Assembly: GCF_008993995.1 (NCBI RefSeq)
Contig: NZ_BKNN01000035.1
Location: 1-32,534, forward strand
Length of the DNA stretch: 32,534 nt
Direction of reading: 5' to 3'
From: Acinetobacter brisouii
GTDB taxonomy: Bacteria > Pseudomonadota > Gammaproteobacteria > Pseudomonadales > Moraxellaceae
Shown: positions 1 to 7,597 of the stretch, piece after piece
Layout: each line of letters begins with the position of its first letter
How positions within the stretch are numbered: the first letter of the stretch is position 1
The notes under the pieces: model-generated
Database searches by the model: none
What the model was told of the DNA's origin: nothing
What the model saw: only the letters and a program-made list of their open reading frames with translations
Translations under genes and position numbers: made by a program

Positions 1-139
1 AATCTTTCGCTTCACCGCCGTAAGTTTTCGCACAGATTGTTGCGATCGCAGCAGTAAGAGTTGTTTTACCATGGTCAACGTGACCGATTGTGCCCACGTT
101 TACGTGTGGCTTATTACGTTCAAACTTAGCCTTAGCCAT
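1..139 (-). CDS. tuf: Elongation factor Tu, N-terminal part (runs off the window)
   Basis: EF-Tu, the GTPase that carries aminoacyl-tRNA to the ribosome. Only the first 46 codons are inside the window. They read [20 protein letters not shown], followed by the P-loop sequence GHVDHGKTT, which is diagnostic of EF-Tu. The ATG at 139 has an AAGGA ribosome binding site about 9 bases upstream. It is the last visible gene of the str operon (rpsL-rpsG-fusA-tuf), 94 bases after the fusA stop. That gap holds a perfect 9-bp hairpin. The truncation is only the window edge; nothing suggests a broken gene. A second tuf copy is common in gammaproteobacteria but cannot be seen here. Confidence 0.97.
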
Positions 140-160
140 TTGATTTTCCTTTTTAAACTA

Positions 161-183
161 CTCATGCAGGGTCACTGCATGAG
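161..183 (-). other. Perfect hairpin in the fusA-tuf gap
   Basis: CTCATGCAG and CTGCATGAG form a perfect 9-bp stem around a 5-base loop. It lies 21 bases upstream of the tuf start. No U-run follows on the minus strand, so it is unlikely to be a simple terminator. An RNA processing or stability element is an inference. Confidence 0.6.
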
Positions 184-233
184 CAACTGGTTATTAACTA
201 AAAAATTAGTTTGGGCTTATAGTAATCGAAAGA

Positions 234-2372
234 TTACTCGTCGTCACCTTTTTTACCGCCAGATTGGAATTTAGAAATAATGCCTTCCGCCACGTTACGT
301 GGAGTTTCAGCATATTTAGCAAATTCCATAGAGTAAGTTGCACGACCTTGAGACATAGAACGCATTTGAGTTGCGTAACCAAACATCTCAGCAAGTGGAA
401 CTTCTGCGCGGATTGCTTTAGTTCCGCCAGGTAAATCGTCCATACCTTGAACCATACCACGACGACGGTTTAAGTCACCCATGATATCGCCCATGTAGTC
501 TTCTGGAGTTTCTACTTCAACTTTCATGATCGGTTCAAGCAAGATCGGATCTGCTTTCATGAAACCGTCACGGAACGCATAAGAACCTGCCATTTTGAAC
601 GACAATTCATCAGAGTCGACATCGTGGTAAGAACCGTCGAATAATGTCGCTTTAATACCCACAACAGGGTAACCAGCCAAGACACCATTCTTCATACGTT
701 CTTGAATACCTTTATCAACCGCACCGAAGAATTCTTTAGGTACTACACCACCAACAACTTCTTCAGCGAATTCGTATTCTTTACCAGCAGTTTCAACGTC
801 AAGCGGTTCTAAACGGACATATACGTGACCGAATTTACCTTTACCACCTGTTTGACGTACGAATTTACCTTCTTGTTCAACCGATTTTTTGATCGTTTCA
901 CGGTAAGCTACCATTGGTTTACCAATGTTCGCTTCAACACCGAATTCACGCTTCATACGGTCAACAATAATGTCAAGGTGAAGCTCACCCATACCCGCAA
1001 TAATCGTTTGACCAGATTCTTCATCTGTACGAACGCGGAACGATGGATCTTCTTTCGCCAAACGACCTAAAGCGATTGACATTTTTTCTTGGTCAGCTTT
1101 AGTTTTTGGTTCAACAGCCAATGAAATTACTGGCTCTGGGAATTCCATACGTTCAAGTGTAATGATGTTTTTCTCATCACATAGCGTATCACCAGTCGTT
1201 ACGTCTTTAAGACCTACACACGCAGCGATATCGCCCGCACGGATTTCGTCAAGATCTTGACGTTCGTTTGCGTGCATTTGCACGATACGACCGATACGTT
1301 CACGTTTAGATTTAACTGGGTTGTATACTGGGTCGCCTTGTTTAAGAACGCCAGAGTAAACACGTACGAATGTCAAGTTACCTACGAATTTGTCGTTCAT
1401 GATTTTGAACGCAAGCGCAGAGAACGGAGCTTCGTCAGATGCTTCACGAGATGCTTTAGTTTCAGCTTTATCGTCAAGGATACCTTCGATCGCTTTAACT
1501 TCTGTTGGAGATGGCAAGAATTCAATTACAGCATCCAACATACGTTGAACACCTTTGTTCTTGAACGCAGAACCACAAAGCATTACTTGGATTTCAGAAG
1601 CCAATGTACGAGCACGCAAACCTGCGATGATGTCTTCTTTAGAAAGATCACCTTCTTCTAGGTATTTGTCCATCAACTCTTCAGAAGCTTCAGCTGCTGC
1701 TTCAACCATGTTAGTACGCCATTCGTTAGCAGTATCAACTAGGTCAGCAGGAATCTCGCCGTATTCAAACTTCATACCTTGAGATGCTTCATCCCAAATG
1801 ATCGCTTTCATTTCGATCAGGTCAACAACACCTGCGAAAGTATCTTCTGCACCGATTGGCACAACGATAGGCACAGGGTTCGCGCCAAGGCGAGTTTTCA
1901 TTTGTTCAACAACACGGAAGAAGTTTGCACCAGTACGGTCCATCTTGTTCACGAATGCCAAACGAGGTACTTGGTATTTGTTTGCCTGACGCCATACAGT
2001 TTCAGACTGTGGCTGAACACCACCAACTGCACAGTAAACCATGCACGCACCGTCAAGAACACGCATAGAACGTTCAACTTCGATTGTGAAGTCTACGTGT
2101 CCCGGGGTGTCAATTACGTTGATACGGTGTTGTTGGAATTGGTTACCCATACCAGACCAGAAACAAGTTGTTGCAGCAGAAGTAATGGTAATACCACGTT
2201 CTTGCTCTTGTTCCATCCAGTCCATTGTAGCTGCACCGTCATGTACCTCACCAATTTTGTGAGAAACACCTGTGTAGTACAAAATACGTTCTGTAGTAGT
2301 TGTTTTACCTGCGTCAATGTGCGCAGAAATACCGATGTTACGGTAACGAGAAATCGGAGTTTGACGAGCCAT
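234..2372 (-). CDS. fusA: Elongation factor G
   Basis: Translocation GTPase; moves tRNA and mRNA through the ribosome after peptide transfer and acts in ribosome recycling. From the start [12 protein letters not shown] the protein is 712 residues. Visible motifs are the P-loop AHIDAGKT (17-24), the G3 motif DTPGH (88-92) and NKMD (142-145), followed by EF-G domains II-V. An in-frame ATG four codons upstream (2384) is possible. I prefer 2372 because EF-G proteins begin MAR-TP-RYRN and because the AGGA directly abuts the upstream ATG, leaving no spacing. Third gene of the str operon, between rpsG and tuf. The protein is intact; no obvious fusidic-acid resistance change was assessed. Confidence 0.97.
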   Translation of the reverse strand: MARQTPISRYRNIGISAHIDAGKTTTTERILYYTGVSHKIGEVHDGAATMDWMEQEQERGITITSAATTCFWSGMGNQFQQHRINVIDTPGHVDFTIEVERSMRVLDGACMVYCAVGGVQPQSETVWRQANKYQVPRLAFVNKMDRTGANFFRVVEQMKTRLGANPVPIVVPIGAEDTFAGVVDLIEMKAIIWDEASQGMKFEYGEIPADLVDTANEWRTNMVEAAAEASEELMDKYLEEGDLSKEDIIAGLRARTLASEIQVMLCGSAFKNKGVQRMLDAVIEFLPSPTEVKAIEGILDDKAETKASREASDEAPFSALAFKIMNDKFVGNLTFVRVYSGVLKQGDPVYNPVKSKRERIGRIVQMHANERQDLDEIRAGDIAACVGLKDVTTGDTLCDEKNIITLERMEFPEPVISLAVEPKTKADQEKMSIALGRLAKEDPSFRVRTDEESGQTIIAGMGELHLDIIVDRMKREFGVEANIGKPMVAYRETIKKSVEQEGKFVRQTGGKGKFGHVYVRLEPLDVETAGKEYEFAEEVVGGVVPKEFFGAVDKGIQERMKNGVLAGYPVVGIKATLFDGSYHDVDSDELSFKMAGSYAFRDGFMKADPILLEPIMKVEVETPEDYMGDIMGDLNRRRGMVQGMDDLPGGTKAIRAEVPLAEMFGYATQMRSMSQGRATYSMEFAKYAETPRNVAEGIISKFQSGGKKGDDE

Positions 2373-2409
2373 GATGTCTGACATTCCTAAATGTGATCTT
2401 TAAAACAGG

Positions 2410-2433
2410 ACGCACCAATAAAAATTGATGCGT
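2410..2433 (-). other. Hairpin in the rpsG-fusA gap
   Basis: ACGCACCAAT and ATTGATGCGT pair at 9 of 10 positions around an AAAA loop. It lies about 38 bases upstream of the fusA start, inside the 183-base rpsG-fusA gap. No U-run follows on the minus strand. Its role is unknown; control of fusA translation or mRNA processing is conceivable. Confidence 0.5.
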
Positions 2434-2555
2434 ACGAATACTCAAACTGTTGGGCAACTTAAATACCCGCGAAAGCTCCACTTTGGTAGAGAGCCACGTT
2501 AAATCGAGCTGCGGTACGCATGAGTATTCTCCTGATAAGGGACTGTCTTAACCGC

Positions 2556-3026
2556 TTAGAAACGGTAATGAGAGAAGGCTTTGTTAGCTTCAGCCATACG
2601 GTGCACGTCTTCACGTTTTTTGATCGCAGCACCTTTGCCTTCAGCTGCATCAAGCAACTCGCCAGCAAGACGTAAAGCCATAGTTTTTTCAGAACGCTTA
2701 GCAGCAGCATCTACTAACCAACGCATAGCCAAGGCAGTACGACGGGATGGGCGTACTTCCATAGGTACTTGATAAGTAGCACCACCCACACGGCGTGCTT
2801 TTACTTCGACCATAGGACGAACTTTTTCAAGAGTAGTCTCGAAAAATTCAACTGGGTCTACTTTGTTTTTTTCTTGAACACGTTCTAAAGCACCGTAAAC
2901 GATACCTTCAGCAACTGATTTTTTACCATCTTGCATAACGTGGTTCATGAATTTAGCGATTGTTTGGCTACTGAATTTTGGATCTGGAAGGATCTCACGA
3001 GCAGCGACTACGCGACGTCTTGGCAT
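2556..3026 (-). CDS. rpsG: 30S ribosomal protein S7
   Basis: Primary 16S rRNA-binding protein that nucleates assembly of the 30S head and lines the E/P-site tRNA path. The 156-residue protein begins [18 protein letters not shown] and contains the typical [14 protein letters not shown] segment. ATG at 3026 is preceded by AGGT about 9 bases upstream. Second gene of the str operon; 161 bases separate it from rpsL. In E. coli, S7 represses this operon by binding the rpsL-rpsG intercistronic RNA. The corresponding gap here contains a 9-bp stem, so similar feedback is plausible but not shown. Confidence 0.98.
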   Translation of the reverse strand: MPRRRVVAAREILPDPKFSSQTIAKFMNHVMQDGKKSVAEGIVYGALERVQEKNKVDPVEFFETTLEKVRPMVEVKARRVGGATYQVPMEVRPSRRTALAMRWLVDAAAKRSEKTMALRLAGELLDAAEGKGAAIKKREDVHRMAEANKAFSHYRF

Positions 3027-3045
3027 TTTAAAACTACCTATAAAT

Positions 3046-3086
3046 ATGACACTTCAGGGTGATCCAGCAGATTGTGCAAGTGTCAT
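3046..3086 (-). promoter_or_regulatory. Long-loop inverted repeat in the rpsL-rpsG gap; possible S7 feedback site
   Basis: ATGACACTT (3046-3054) and AAGTGTCAT (3078-3086) form a perfect 9-bp stem enclosing 23 bases, ending about 20 bases upstream of the rpsG start. In E. coli the same gap carries the S7 translational operator. Correspondence here is inferred from position only. Confidence 0.4.
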
Positions 3087-3187
3087 GCACGCTACGCTGG
3101 CCTTACTATACGTCGCTTGAATTACAAATCTATGAAGAATTCAAACAAGCGAAACGCTAAAGGATTTTTTGGTCTTAACGACTAAGA

Positions 3188-3562
3188 TTATTTCTTAGGA
3201 CGTTTAGCACCGTATTTAGAACGTGACTGGTTACGATCTTTAACGCCAGCACAGTCTAAAGAACCACGAACGGTATGGTAACGTACACCTGGTAAGTCTT
3301 TAACACGACCACCACGGATAAGAACAACACTATGCTCTTGTAGGTTATGGCCTTCACCACCGATGTAGCTAGAAACTTCAAAACCAGAAGTTAAGCGAAC
3401 ACGGCAAACTTTACGCATTGCTGAGTTAGGTTTTTTAGGTGTAGTTGTGTAAACACGTGTACAAACACCACGGCGCTGTGGGCAAGCCTTCAACGCAGGA
3501 ACTTTGGATTTTTCAACCAAAGTAGTACGACCCTTGCGGATCAACTGATTTGTTGTTGCCAT
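3188..3562 (-). CDS. rpsL: 30S ribosomal protein S12
   Basis: Decoding-centre protein of the small subunit and the classic streptomycin target. I start it at 3562 ([14 protein letters not shown], 124 residues, the usual length), with GGAG 9 bases upstream. A longer in-frame ATG at 3625 would add 21 unconserved residues, would lie inside the putative -10 box and is rejected. Lysines at 43 (TTPKKPNS) and 88 (GRVKDLPGV) are present, i.e. the streptomycin-sensitive residues. First gene of the str operon. A good promoter lies at 3625-3653 and a terminator-like hairpin sits between promoter and ribosome binding site. Confidence 0.98.
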
Positions 3563-3580
3563 CTGGCAAGTCTCCCGTAA

Positions 3581-3617
3581 ATAAAAAACCTCAAAAAGAA
3601 AATACCGCTTTTTGAGG
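3581..3617 (-). terminator. Terminator-like hairpin in the rpsL leader (possible attenuator)
   Basis: On the minus strand a perfect 10-bp stem CCTCAAAAAG / CTTTTTGAGG with a 9-base loop is followed at once by TTTTTTAT. It begins about 8 bases after the -10 box of the str promoter and ends about 19 bases before the rpsL start. It could terminate transcription from the upstream EcsC-family gene, or act on the str transcript itself as an attenuator or 5' stabilising hairpin. The shape is certain; the role is inferred. Confidence 0.65.
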
Positions 3618-3624
3618 GCAAACA

Positions 3625-3653
3625 ATTGTAAGCAAAAACGCCATATTGGTCAA
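3625..3653 (-). promoter_or_regulatory. str operon promoter
   Basis: TTGACC (3648-3653) and TACAAT (3625-3630) are separated by exactly 17 bases on the minus strand. This near-consensus sigma-70 promoter would start transcription near 3618, directly at the leader hairpin. Confidence 0.75.
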
Positions 3654-3698
3654 TATTCATCGTGTATTGTGGCAGCATGCTTTACATTTATGACAAAG

Positions 3699-4937
3699 TT
3701 ATGAAGCATCGGTTGATTTTGGAACAGCTTTACGACGACGTGGGTGAGGTTTAGCGGTTGGCTGATCGGTCGCTGTCACGTCTTCAGTCACCGTTTTTTT
3801 TGCTGTGGTGCGGCGTGATCTTGGCTTAGGTTTTTCTGTCTCACCAGCAGGATTGTCCTGAGAATTTTCTTTTTTCAATTCAATAGGATGAACCAGTTCT
3901 TTAGGTTGGTTTTGTTGCGCAATTGCAGCATGATAAGCTGCCAATACCGTGAGATTCTGATCAGCATGTCGCAGTAAATAATCACGGGCAATCGAAAAAA
4001 CATGCTGTGCTTTTTGTCCTGTATCTGCAATAAACTGCCAACTATACATCGCACTAACACTCGCCGAAATGAGTGGTGTAATTTGATGTAAAGCACTCAC
4101 TTTAGGTAAAGCATTCATCCATTGCCATTTAAATTCATGCTTTTCATTGAATAATAATTCTTTTAACCATTCATCATCGTTATTTGAACCGAGTAAATGT
4201 TGTAGGCTAGTCAAGTCATTATCCACCAGCAAATCATCTAAGGTTCTCAATCCCAATAATAGGCTCTGTTTTTCTACAATCTGTTGTAAGTCGATTTGCT
4301 GAAAAATATATTGCACCACATCTTGATCTTGCTGTTGTAGCTCAAAACCATGTGCACGCCCTATTTGATAAATGGTTCTTAACGCTAAAACCAAAGATGC
4401 GGGAATATCTGCACCAAGTCCGAGTAGACCTGTTGCCCCCGAAAGAGCACCTTGCACGCCTGCAATCCATTTATTTTGTTCAGTCAATGCCTGACTAATA
4501 CGACCTGAGCGTGAGATATCACCTGCGAGTTCAGTTAAAGATTGAGCGCCTGTTTGTTCCAAAATTTTCTCGACTGTACTTAAACGATCTGACAAGACAT
4601 GCAATTTTTGAAAACAATAATCAGACACTTCATCCATGCTTAATGGTGAAAGAAACTGAACCACCTGATTGACCCGTTCATAATGCTTACCAAGAACTTG
4701 CTTGGAAATATTAGGAAAATGAACCCGTATTAACTGCTGTGGGTCTTGGGCCGTAAAACTCAAGAATGTAGTTTCAGAGGGGACTTCACTCATCGTTTTA
4801 GCAGATGTCTGTGAGCGCTGCAATTGTTGACTATTCATCTGATTTAAAACTTTTAAACCTGATGTGCTGAGCTTTTTAGCCACTCCCAAAACGCGGCTAA
4901 ACTTGGTTTGCGGATGCTGACTGTCCTCGTTTTGCAT
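3699..4937 (-). CDS. EcsC-family protein with basic C-terminal tail
   Basis: A 412-residue protein whose centre (about 110-345) resembles the EcsC family. The best part is a glycine-rich, hydrophobic stretch at about 158-198, including GLGADIPASLVLALRTIYQIG. EcsC-family function is poorly defined; in Bacillus EcsC is encoded with an ABC transporter, but no transporter lies here. Residues 1-60 are polar and Gln/Ser-rich. The tail from about 366 is rich in Lys/Arg/Pro/Thr (KPRSRRTTAKK, PHPRRRK) and resembles the basic tails of nucleic-acid-binding proteins. ATG at 4937 has a strong GAGGAGAGG site. It has its own promoter (4976-5004) and ends about 45 bases before the str promoter. Family assignment is moderate; function unknown. 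Confidence 0.75.
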   Translation of the reverse strand: MQNEDSQHPQTKFSRVLGVAKKLSTSGLKVLNQMNSQQLQRSQTSAKTMSEVPSETTFLSFTAQDPQQLIRVHFPNISKQVLGKHYERVNQVVQFLSPLSMDEVSDYCFQKLHVLSDRLSTVEKILEQTGAQSLTELAGDISRSGRISQALTEQNKWIAGVQGALSGATGLLGLGADIPASLVLALRTIYQIGRAHGFELQQQDQDVVQYIFQQIDLQQIVEKQSLLLGLRTLDDLLVDNDLTSLQHLLGSNNDDEWLKELLFNEKHEFKWQWMNALPKVSALHQITPLISASVSAMYSWQFIADTGQKAQHVFSIARDYLLRHADQNLTVLAAYHAAIAQQNQPKELVHPIELKKENSQDNPAGETEKPKPRSRRTTAKKTVTEDVTATDQPTAKPHPRRRKAVPKSTDAS

Positions 4938-4975
4938 TCACCTCTCCTCATTGTTTTTCTTTAAATATTTGATAA

Positions 4976-5004
4976 ATACTAGAAGCAGGAACGTTTTATC
5001 TCAA
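4976..5004 (-). promoter_or_regulatory. Promoter of the EcsC-family gene
   Basis: TTGAGA (4999-5004) and TAGTAT (4976-4981) are 17 bases apart on the minus strand, about 40 bases upstream of the ATG at 4937. The rest of the 4938-5230 gap holds only the fabB leader and a candidate fabB -10 box. Confidence 0.6.
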
Positions 5005-5105
5005 CTTCATTGTGTATCTTTTAGTGAAGTAAATGACAAGTTGGACATTCATCACGCACTTTCCAAATAGTCATAGGATTTGCCATAAGATTTAAAAAAG
5101 CTTTC

Positions 5106-5114
5106 TGTTATGAT
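5106..5114 (+). promoter_or_regulatory. Candidate extended -10 box for fabB-hemJ
   Basis: TGTTATGAT is an extended -10 motif 117 bases upstream of the fabB ATG. No good -35 is at the right distance (TTGCCA at 5080-5085 is 23 bases away). I saw no operator I could name. Confidence 0.35.
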
Positions 5115-5230
5115 GAGAAGCATTATAAACATGAGTGGTGCAGGCATTTACGCTTACATTTCAGGCTTTTGCCCATAAATGTGGTCTGCGCTGGCTCTCA
5201 ATATCATCACCATATTAAGGGATCTTATAA

Positions 5231-6463
5231 ATGAGACGTGTTGTAATCACTGGTATGGGCATCAACTCATGCATTGGTAACACCCTAGAGCAAGTGACTG
5301 AATCATTAAAAAATGGTATTTCAGGGACTCGTTTTAATCAAACTTACGCTGATCTTAACTTTAAAAGCCATGTCAGTGCTGCTGCTGAACAAGATTTTGA
5401 TCACATTGACCGTAAATTAAAACGCTTCATGGGTGTATGTGCAATGTATGCATATAACGCTGCGGTTGATGCGGTTAAACATGCAGGCTTAACGGCTGAA
5501 GACCTTGCTGGCAATCCGCGCTACGGTATTGTGGGTGGTTCTGGTGGTGGTTCAACAGCTTCTGTTGTTGAAATGACTGAGTTGCTTGAAACTAAAGGCG
5601 CACGTAAAGTCGGTCCTTTCTTCGTTCCACGTAACATGACCAACACCATTACAGCAAACGTGGGCGTTGCGTTCAAATTACAAGGTATATCTCACTCAGT
5701 TGCGAGCGCATGTGCAACTTCTGCTGACGCGATCGGTTATGCTTACAACCTGATCCAACTTGGCAAACAAGATTTAGTGCTTGCAGGTGGTGGTGAAGAA
5801 GATCACTGGTCTCAAAGCTTATTGTTTGATGCAATGGGTGCGCTGTGCTCTAAATACAACGACACACCAGAAACAGCATCTCGTCCATATTCAGCAGACC
5901 GTGACGGTTTCGTCATCGCTGGTGGTGGTGGTTTCTTGGTTCTTGAATCTCTTGAACACGCTCAAGCACGTGGTGCCAACATTATCGCTGAAATCGTAGC
6001 TTATGCTGCAAATGCTGATGGTGCTGACATGGTTGCGCCAAGTGGTGAAGGTGCAACACGTTGTATCTTGATGGCGCTTGATGAAGCCAAACAACACGGC
6101 GTAGAAAAACTTGACTACATCAATACGCATGGTACATCGACTCCAGCAGGTGACATCACCGAGCTTAAAGCGATGGAACGTGCATTTGGTGAAGGCAATG
6201 TCCCTGCATTCAGCTCAACCAAATCAATGACAGGTCATAGCTTGGGTGCGGCAGGTGTTCACGAAGCGATCTACTCTGTCCTCATGATGCAAAATGACTT
6301 TATCGCGCCAAACATCAACGTGACTGAACTTGATGAAGGTGCAAAAGGCTTTGATCTTGTACTTGAAAAACGCGATACAAAACTGAATACTGTCATGAGT
6401 AACAGTTTTGGATTTGGCGGCGTAAATGCTTGCTTGATCTTCAAGAAATGGGCTAATGCCTAA
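5231..6463 (+). CDS. fabB: 3-oxoacyl-ACP synthase I (KAS I)
   Basis: Condenses malonyl-ACP with acyl-ACP in fatty acid elongation; the FabB type is also needed for unsaturated fatty acids. The 410 residues form the thiolase fold with the Cys-His-His triad: C161 in SACATSAD, H300 in INTHGTSTPAGD and H336 in KSMTGHSLGAAG, with K331 beside it. The C-terminal glycine-rich NSFGFGGVNA is intact. The closest family is FabB rather than FabF, from MRRVVITGMGINSCIGN and the length. ATG at 5231 follows AAGGGATCTTATAA. The stop is 10 bases before hemJ, so the two are probably cotranscribed. No fabA lies next to it in the window. Confidence 0.95.
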   Translation: MRRVVITGMGINSCIGNTLEQVTESLKNGISGTRFNQTYADLNFKSHVSAAAEQDFDHIDRKLKRFMGVCAMYAYNAAVDAVKHAGLTAEDLAGNPRYGIVGGSGGGSTASVVEMTELLETKGARKVGPFFVPRNMTNTITANVGVAFKLQGISHSVASACATSADAIGYAYNLIQLGKQDLVLAGGGEEDHWSQSLLFDAMGALCSKYNDTPETASRPYSADRDGFVIAGGGGFLVLESLEHAQARGANIIAEIVAYAANADGADMVAPSGEGATRCILMALDEAKQHGVEKLDYINTHGTSTPAGDITELKAMERAFGEGNVPAFSSTKSMTGHSLGAAGVHEAIYSVLMMQNDFIAPNINVTELDEGAKGFDLVLEKRDTKLNTVMSNSFGFGGVNACLIFKKWANA

Positions 6464-6473
6464 GAGATCGTAA

Positions 6474-6926
6474 ATGAATGTACCTTCTGATGCTTTTTTA
6501 TGGGTAAAAGCATTACACATTATTGCCGTGGTTTGTTGGTTTGCAGCGCTATTCTACTTACCACGCCTGTATGTCTACCATGCCATGAGTGACGATGCGA
6601 TTAGCCATCAACGCTTTCAGGTCATGGAACGTAAACTGTACCGCGGCATTATGTGGCCTGCGATGGTTGCAACGCTCATCACCGCACACTTTTTAGTGGA
6701 TTTGGGCGATGCCACAGAGCATTACCATTTGGCACATTGGTTTTATGCCAAAGTTGCATTGGTTGGCTTACTGGTCATTTACCATTTTGTTTGTGGTTAT
6801 TACCGCAAAAAGTTAATCGAAAATGCGCACTATAAATCACACAAGTTTTGGCGTTTCTTTAATGAAATGCCAACGGTCATCTTGCTGGCTGTGGTGATTT
6901 TAGTCGTTGTGAAGCCTCAGTTTTAA
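6474..6926 (+). CDS. hemJ: Protoporphyrinogen IX oxidase HemJ
   Basis: Membrane enzyme that oxidises protoporphyrinogen IX to protoporphyrin IX, the penultimate step of haem synthesis; this oxygen-type replacement for HemG/HemY is known from Synechocystis and Acinetobacter. The 150-residue protein has four hydrophobic segments (about 10-30, 59-76, 90-108, 132-147). It shows the family sequence KALHIIAVVCWFAALFYLPR with H15, then RLYVYH (31-36) and WRFFNEMP (126-133). H15 is a likely haem ligand by family analogy. It lies 10 bases after fabB, and a terminator overlaps its stop codon, so fabB-hemJ looks like a complete two-gene unit. Confidence 0.9.
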   Translation: MNVPSDAFLWVKALHIIAVVCWFAALFYLPRLYVYHAMSDDAISHQRFQVMERKLYRGIMWPAMVATLITAHFLVDLGDATEHYHLAHWFYAKVALVGLLVIYHFVCGYYRKKLIENAHYKSHKFWRFFNEMPTVILLAVVILVVVKPQF

Positions 6927-6939
6927 CTGGGGCTTTTTT
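6913..6939 (+). terminator. Intrinsic terminator of fabB-hemJ
   Basis: AGCCTCAGTT and AACTGGGGCT pair over 10 bp (one G-U) around a TT loop, followed by six T. The stem includes the hemJ stop codon. Confidence 0.8.
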
Positions 6940-6948
6940 CTGCCTAAA

Positions 6949-7422
6949 TTAAAATGTTAATAGACCATCACTGGTCACTTCATTCAGTACAAAGAATGTT
7001 CTCACCTGCCGTACCCCTGGCAAGGCAATAATTTTTTCACTATGAAAGCGGTTAAATGCCACCAAGTCTTTAACCCGAATTTTCAGAAAATAATCGACCT
7101 CTCCTGCGACCAAATAACATTCCAAAACGTTATTGAGCTGTTTGGCAGAACGTTCAAATTCAGCAAAACTTTCAGGTGTTGAGCGATCCAGTACAACCCC
7201 CACTAAAACGATAGTTTCACGCTGAACCATGTTCGGGTTAATTCGGGCGCGGACATCTAAAATTGCGCCAATCTTAAAAAGCCGCTGCGTATGATTCCAG
7301 CAGGATGATGGGCTGATCCCGACCAGTTTTGCCAATTCGGCATTACTTAAACGTCCATCTTGCTGTAAAGCTCGCATAATTTTAAGATCTATTGCACTCA
7401 ATTCCACTTGATTTTCGGACAT
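6949..7422 (-). CDS. Lrp/AsnC-family transcriptional regulator
   Basis: A 157-residue feast/famine regulator. The N-terminal helix-turn-helix covers about residues 10-58, with the recognition part near LSNAELAKLVGISPSSCWN (25-43). A RAM (amino-acid sensing, oligomerising) domain covers about 68-148 and contains GEVDYFLKIRVKDL. Such proteins usually bind an amino acid and control neighbouring transport or catabolic genes. It is divergent from the BenE-family transporter at 7598 across a 175-base AT-rich gap, so it probably controls that gene and itself. ATG at 7422 is close to a good promoter (7441-7469). The ligand cannot be told from sequence. Confidence 0.9.
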   Translation of the reverse strand: MSENQVELSAIDLKIMRALQQDGRLSNAELAKLVGISPSSCWNHTQRLFKIGAILDVRARINPNMVQRETIVLVGVVLDRSTPESFAEFERSAKQLNNVLECYLVAGEVDYFLKIRVKDLVAFNRFHSEKIIALPGVRQVRTFFVLNEVTSDGLLTF

Positions 7423-7440
7423 AAATATTCTTCATATAAA

Positions 7441-7469
7441 AATATAAATTTCAGAAGATATTATTCCAA
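7441..7469 (-). promoter_or_regulatory. Promoter of the Lrp/AsnC-family gene
   Basis: TTGGAA (7464-7469) and TATATT (7441-7446) are 17 bases apart on the minus strand. The leader would be only about a dozen bases. The whole 7423-7597 gap is very AT-rich, as expected of Lrp-bound DNA. Confidence 0.5.
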
Positions 7470-7597
7470 TTTTTTTAAAAATGAAAATTCTATACATTTT
7501 ATTGAATAAAATTAAAAAGCACCTTCTTTTTAAAAATTGCTAAATTTATGCCAAGTTTCCTCTGTAATTTTGTTCAAATTCGTTATTAGATTCGATT

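Noticed and set aside
1779-2381. 200-residue open frame opposite fusA, with other long antisense frames at 1257-1661 and 825-1070
   Set aside because: Low-complexity Cys/Thr/Phe-rich translation, entirely inside the conserved fusA gene on the other strand; typical shadow of codon bias.
2459-2710. 83-residue minus-strand frame over the end of rpsG
   Set aside because: Out-of-frame overlap with rpsG.
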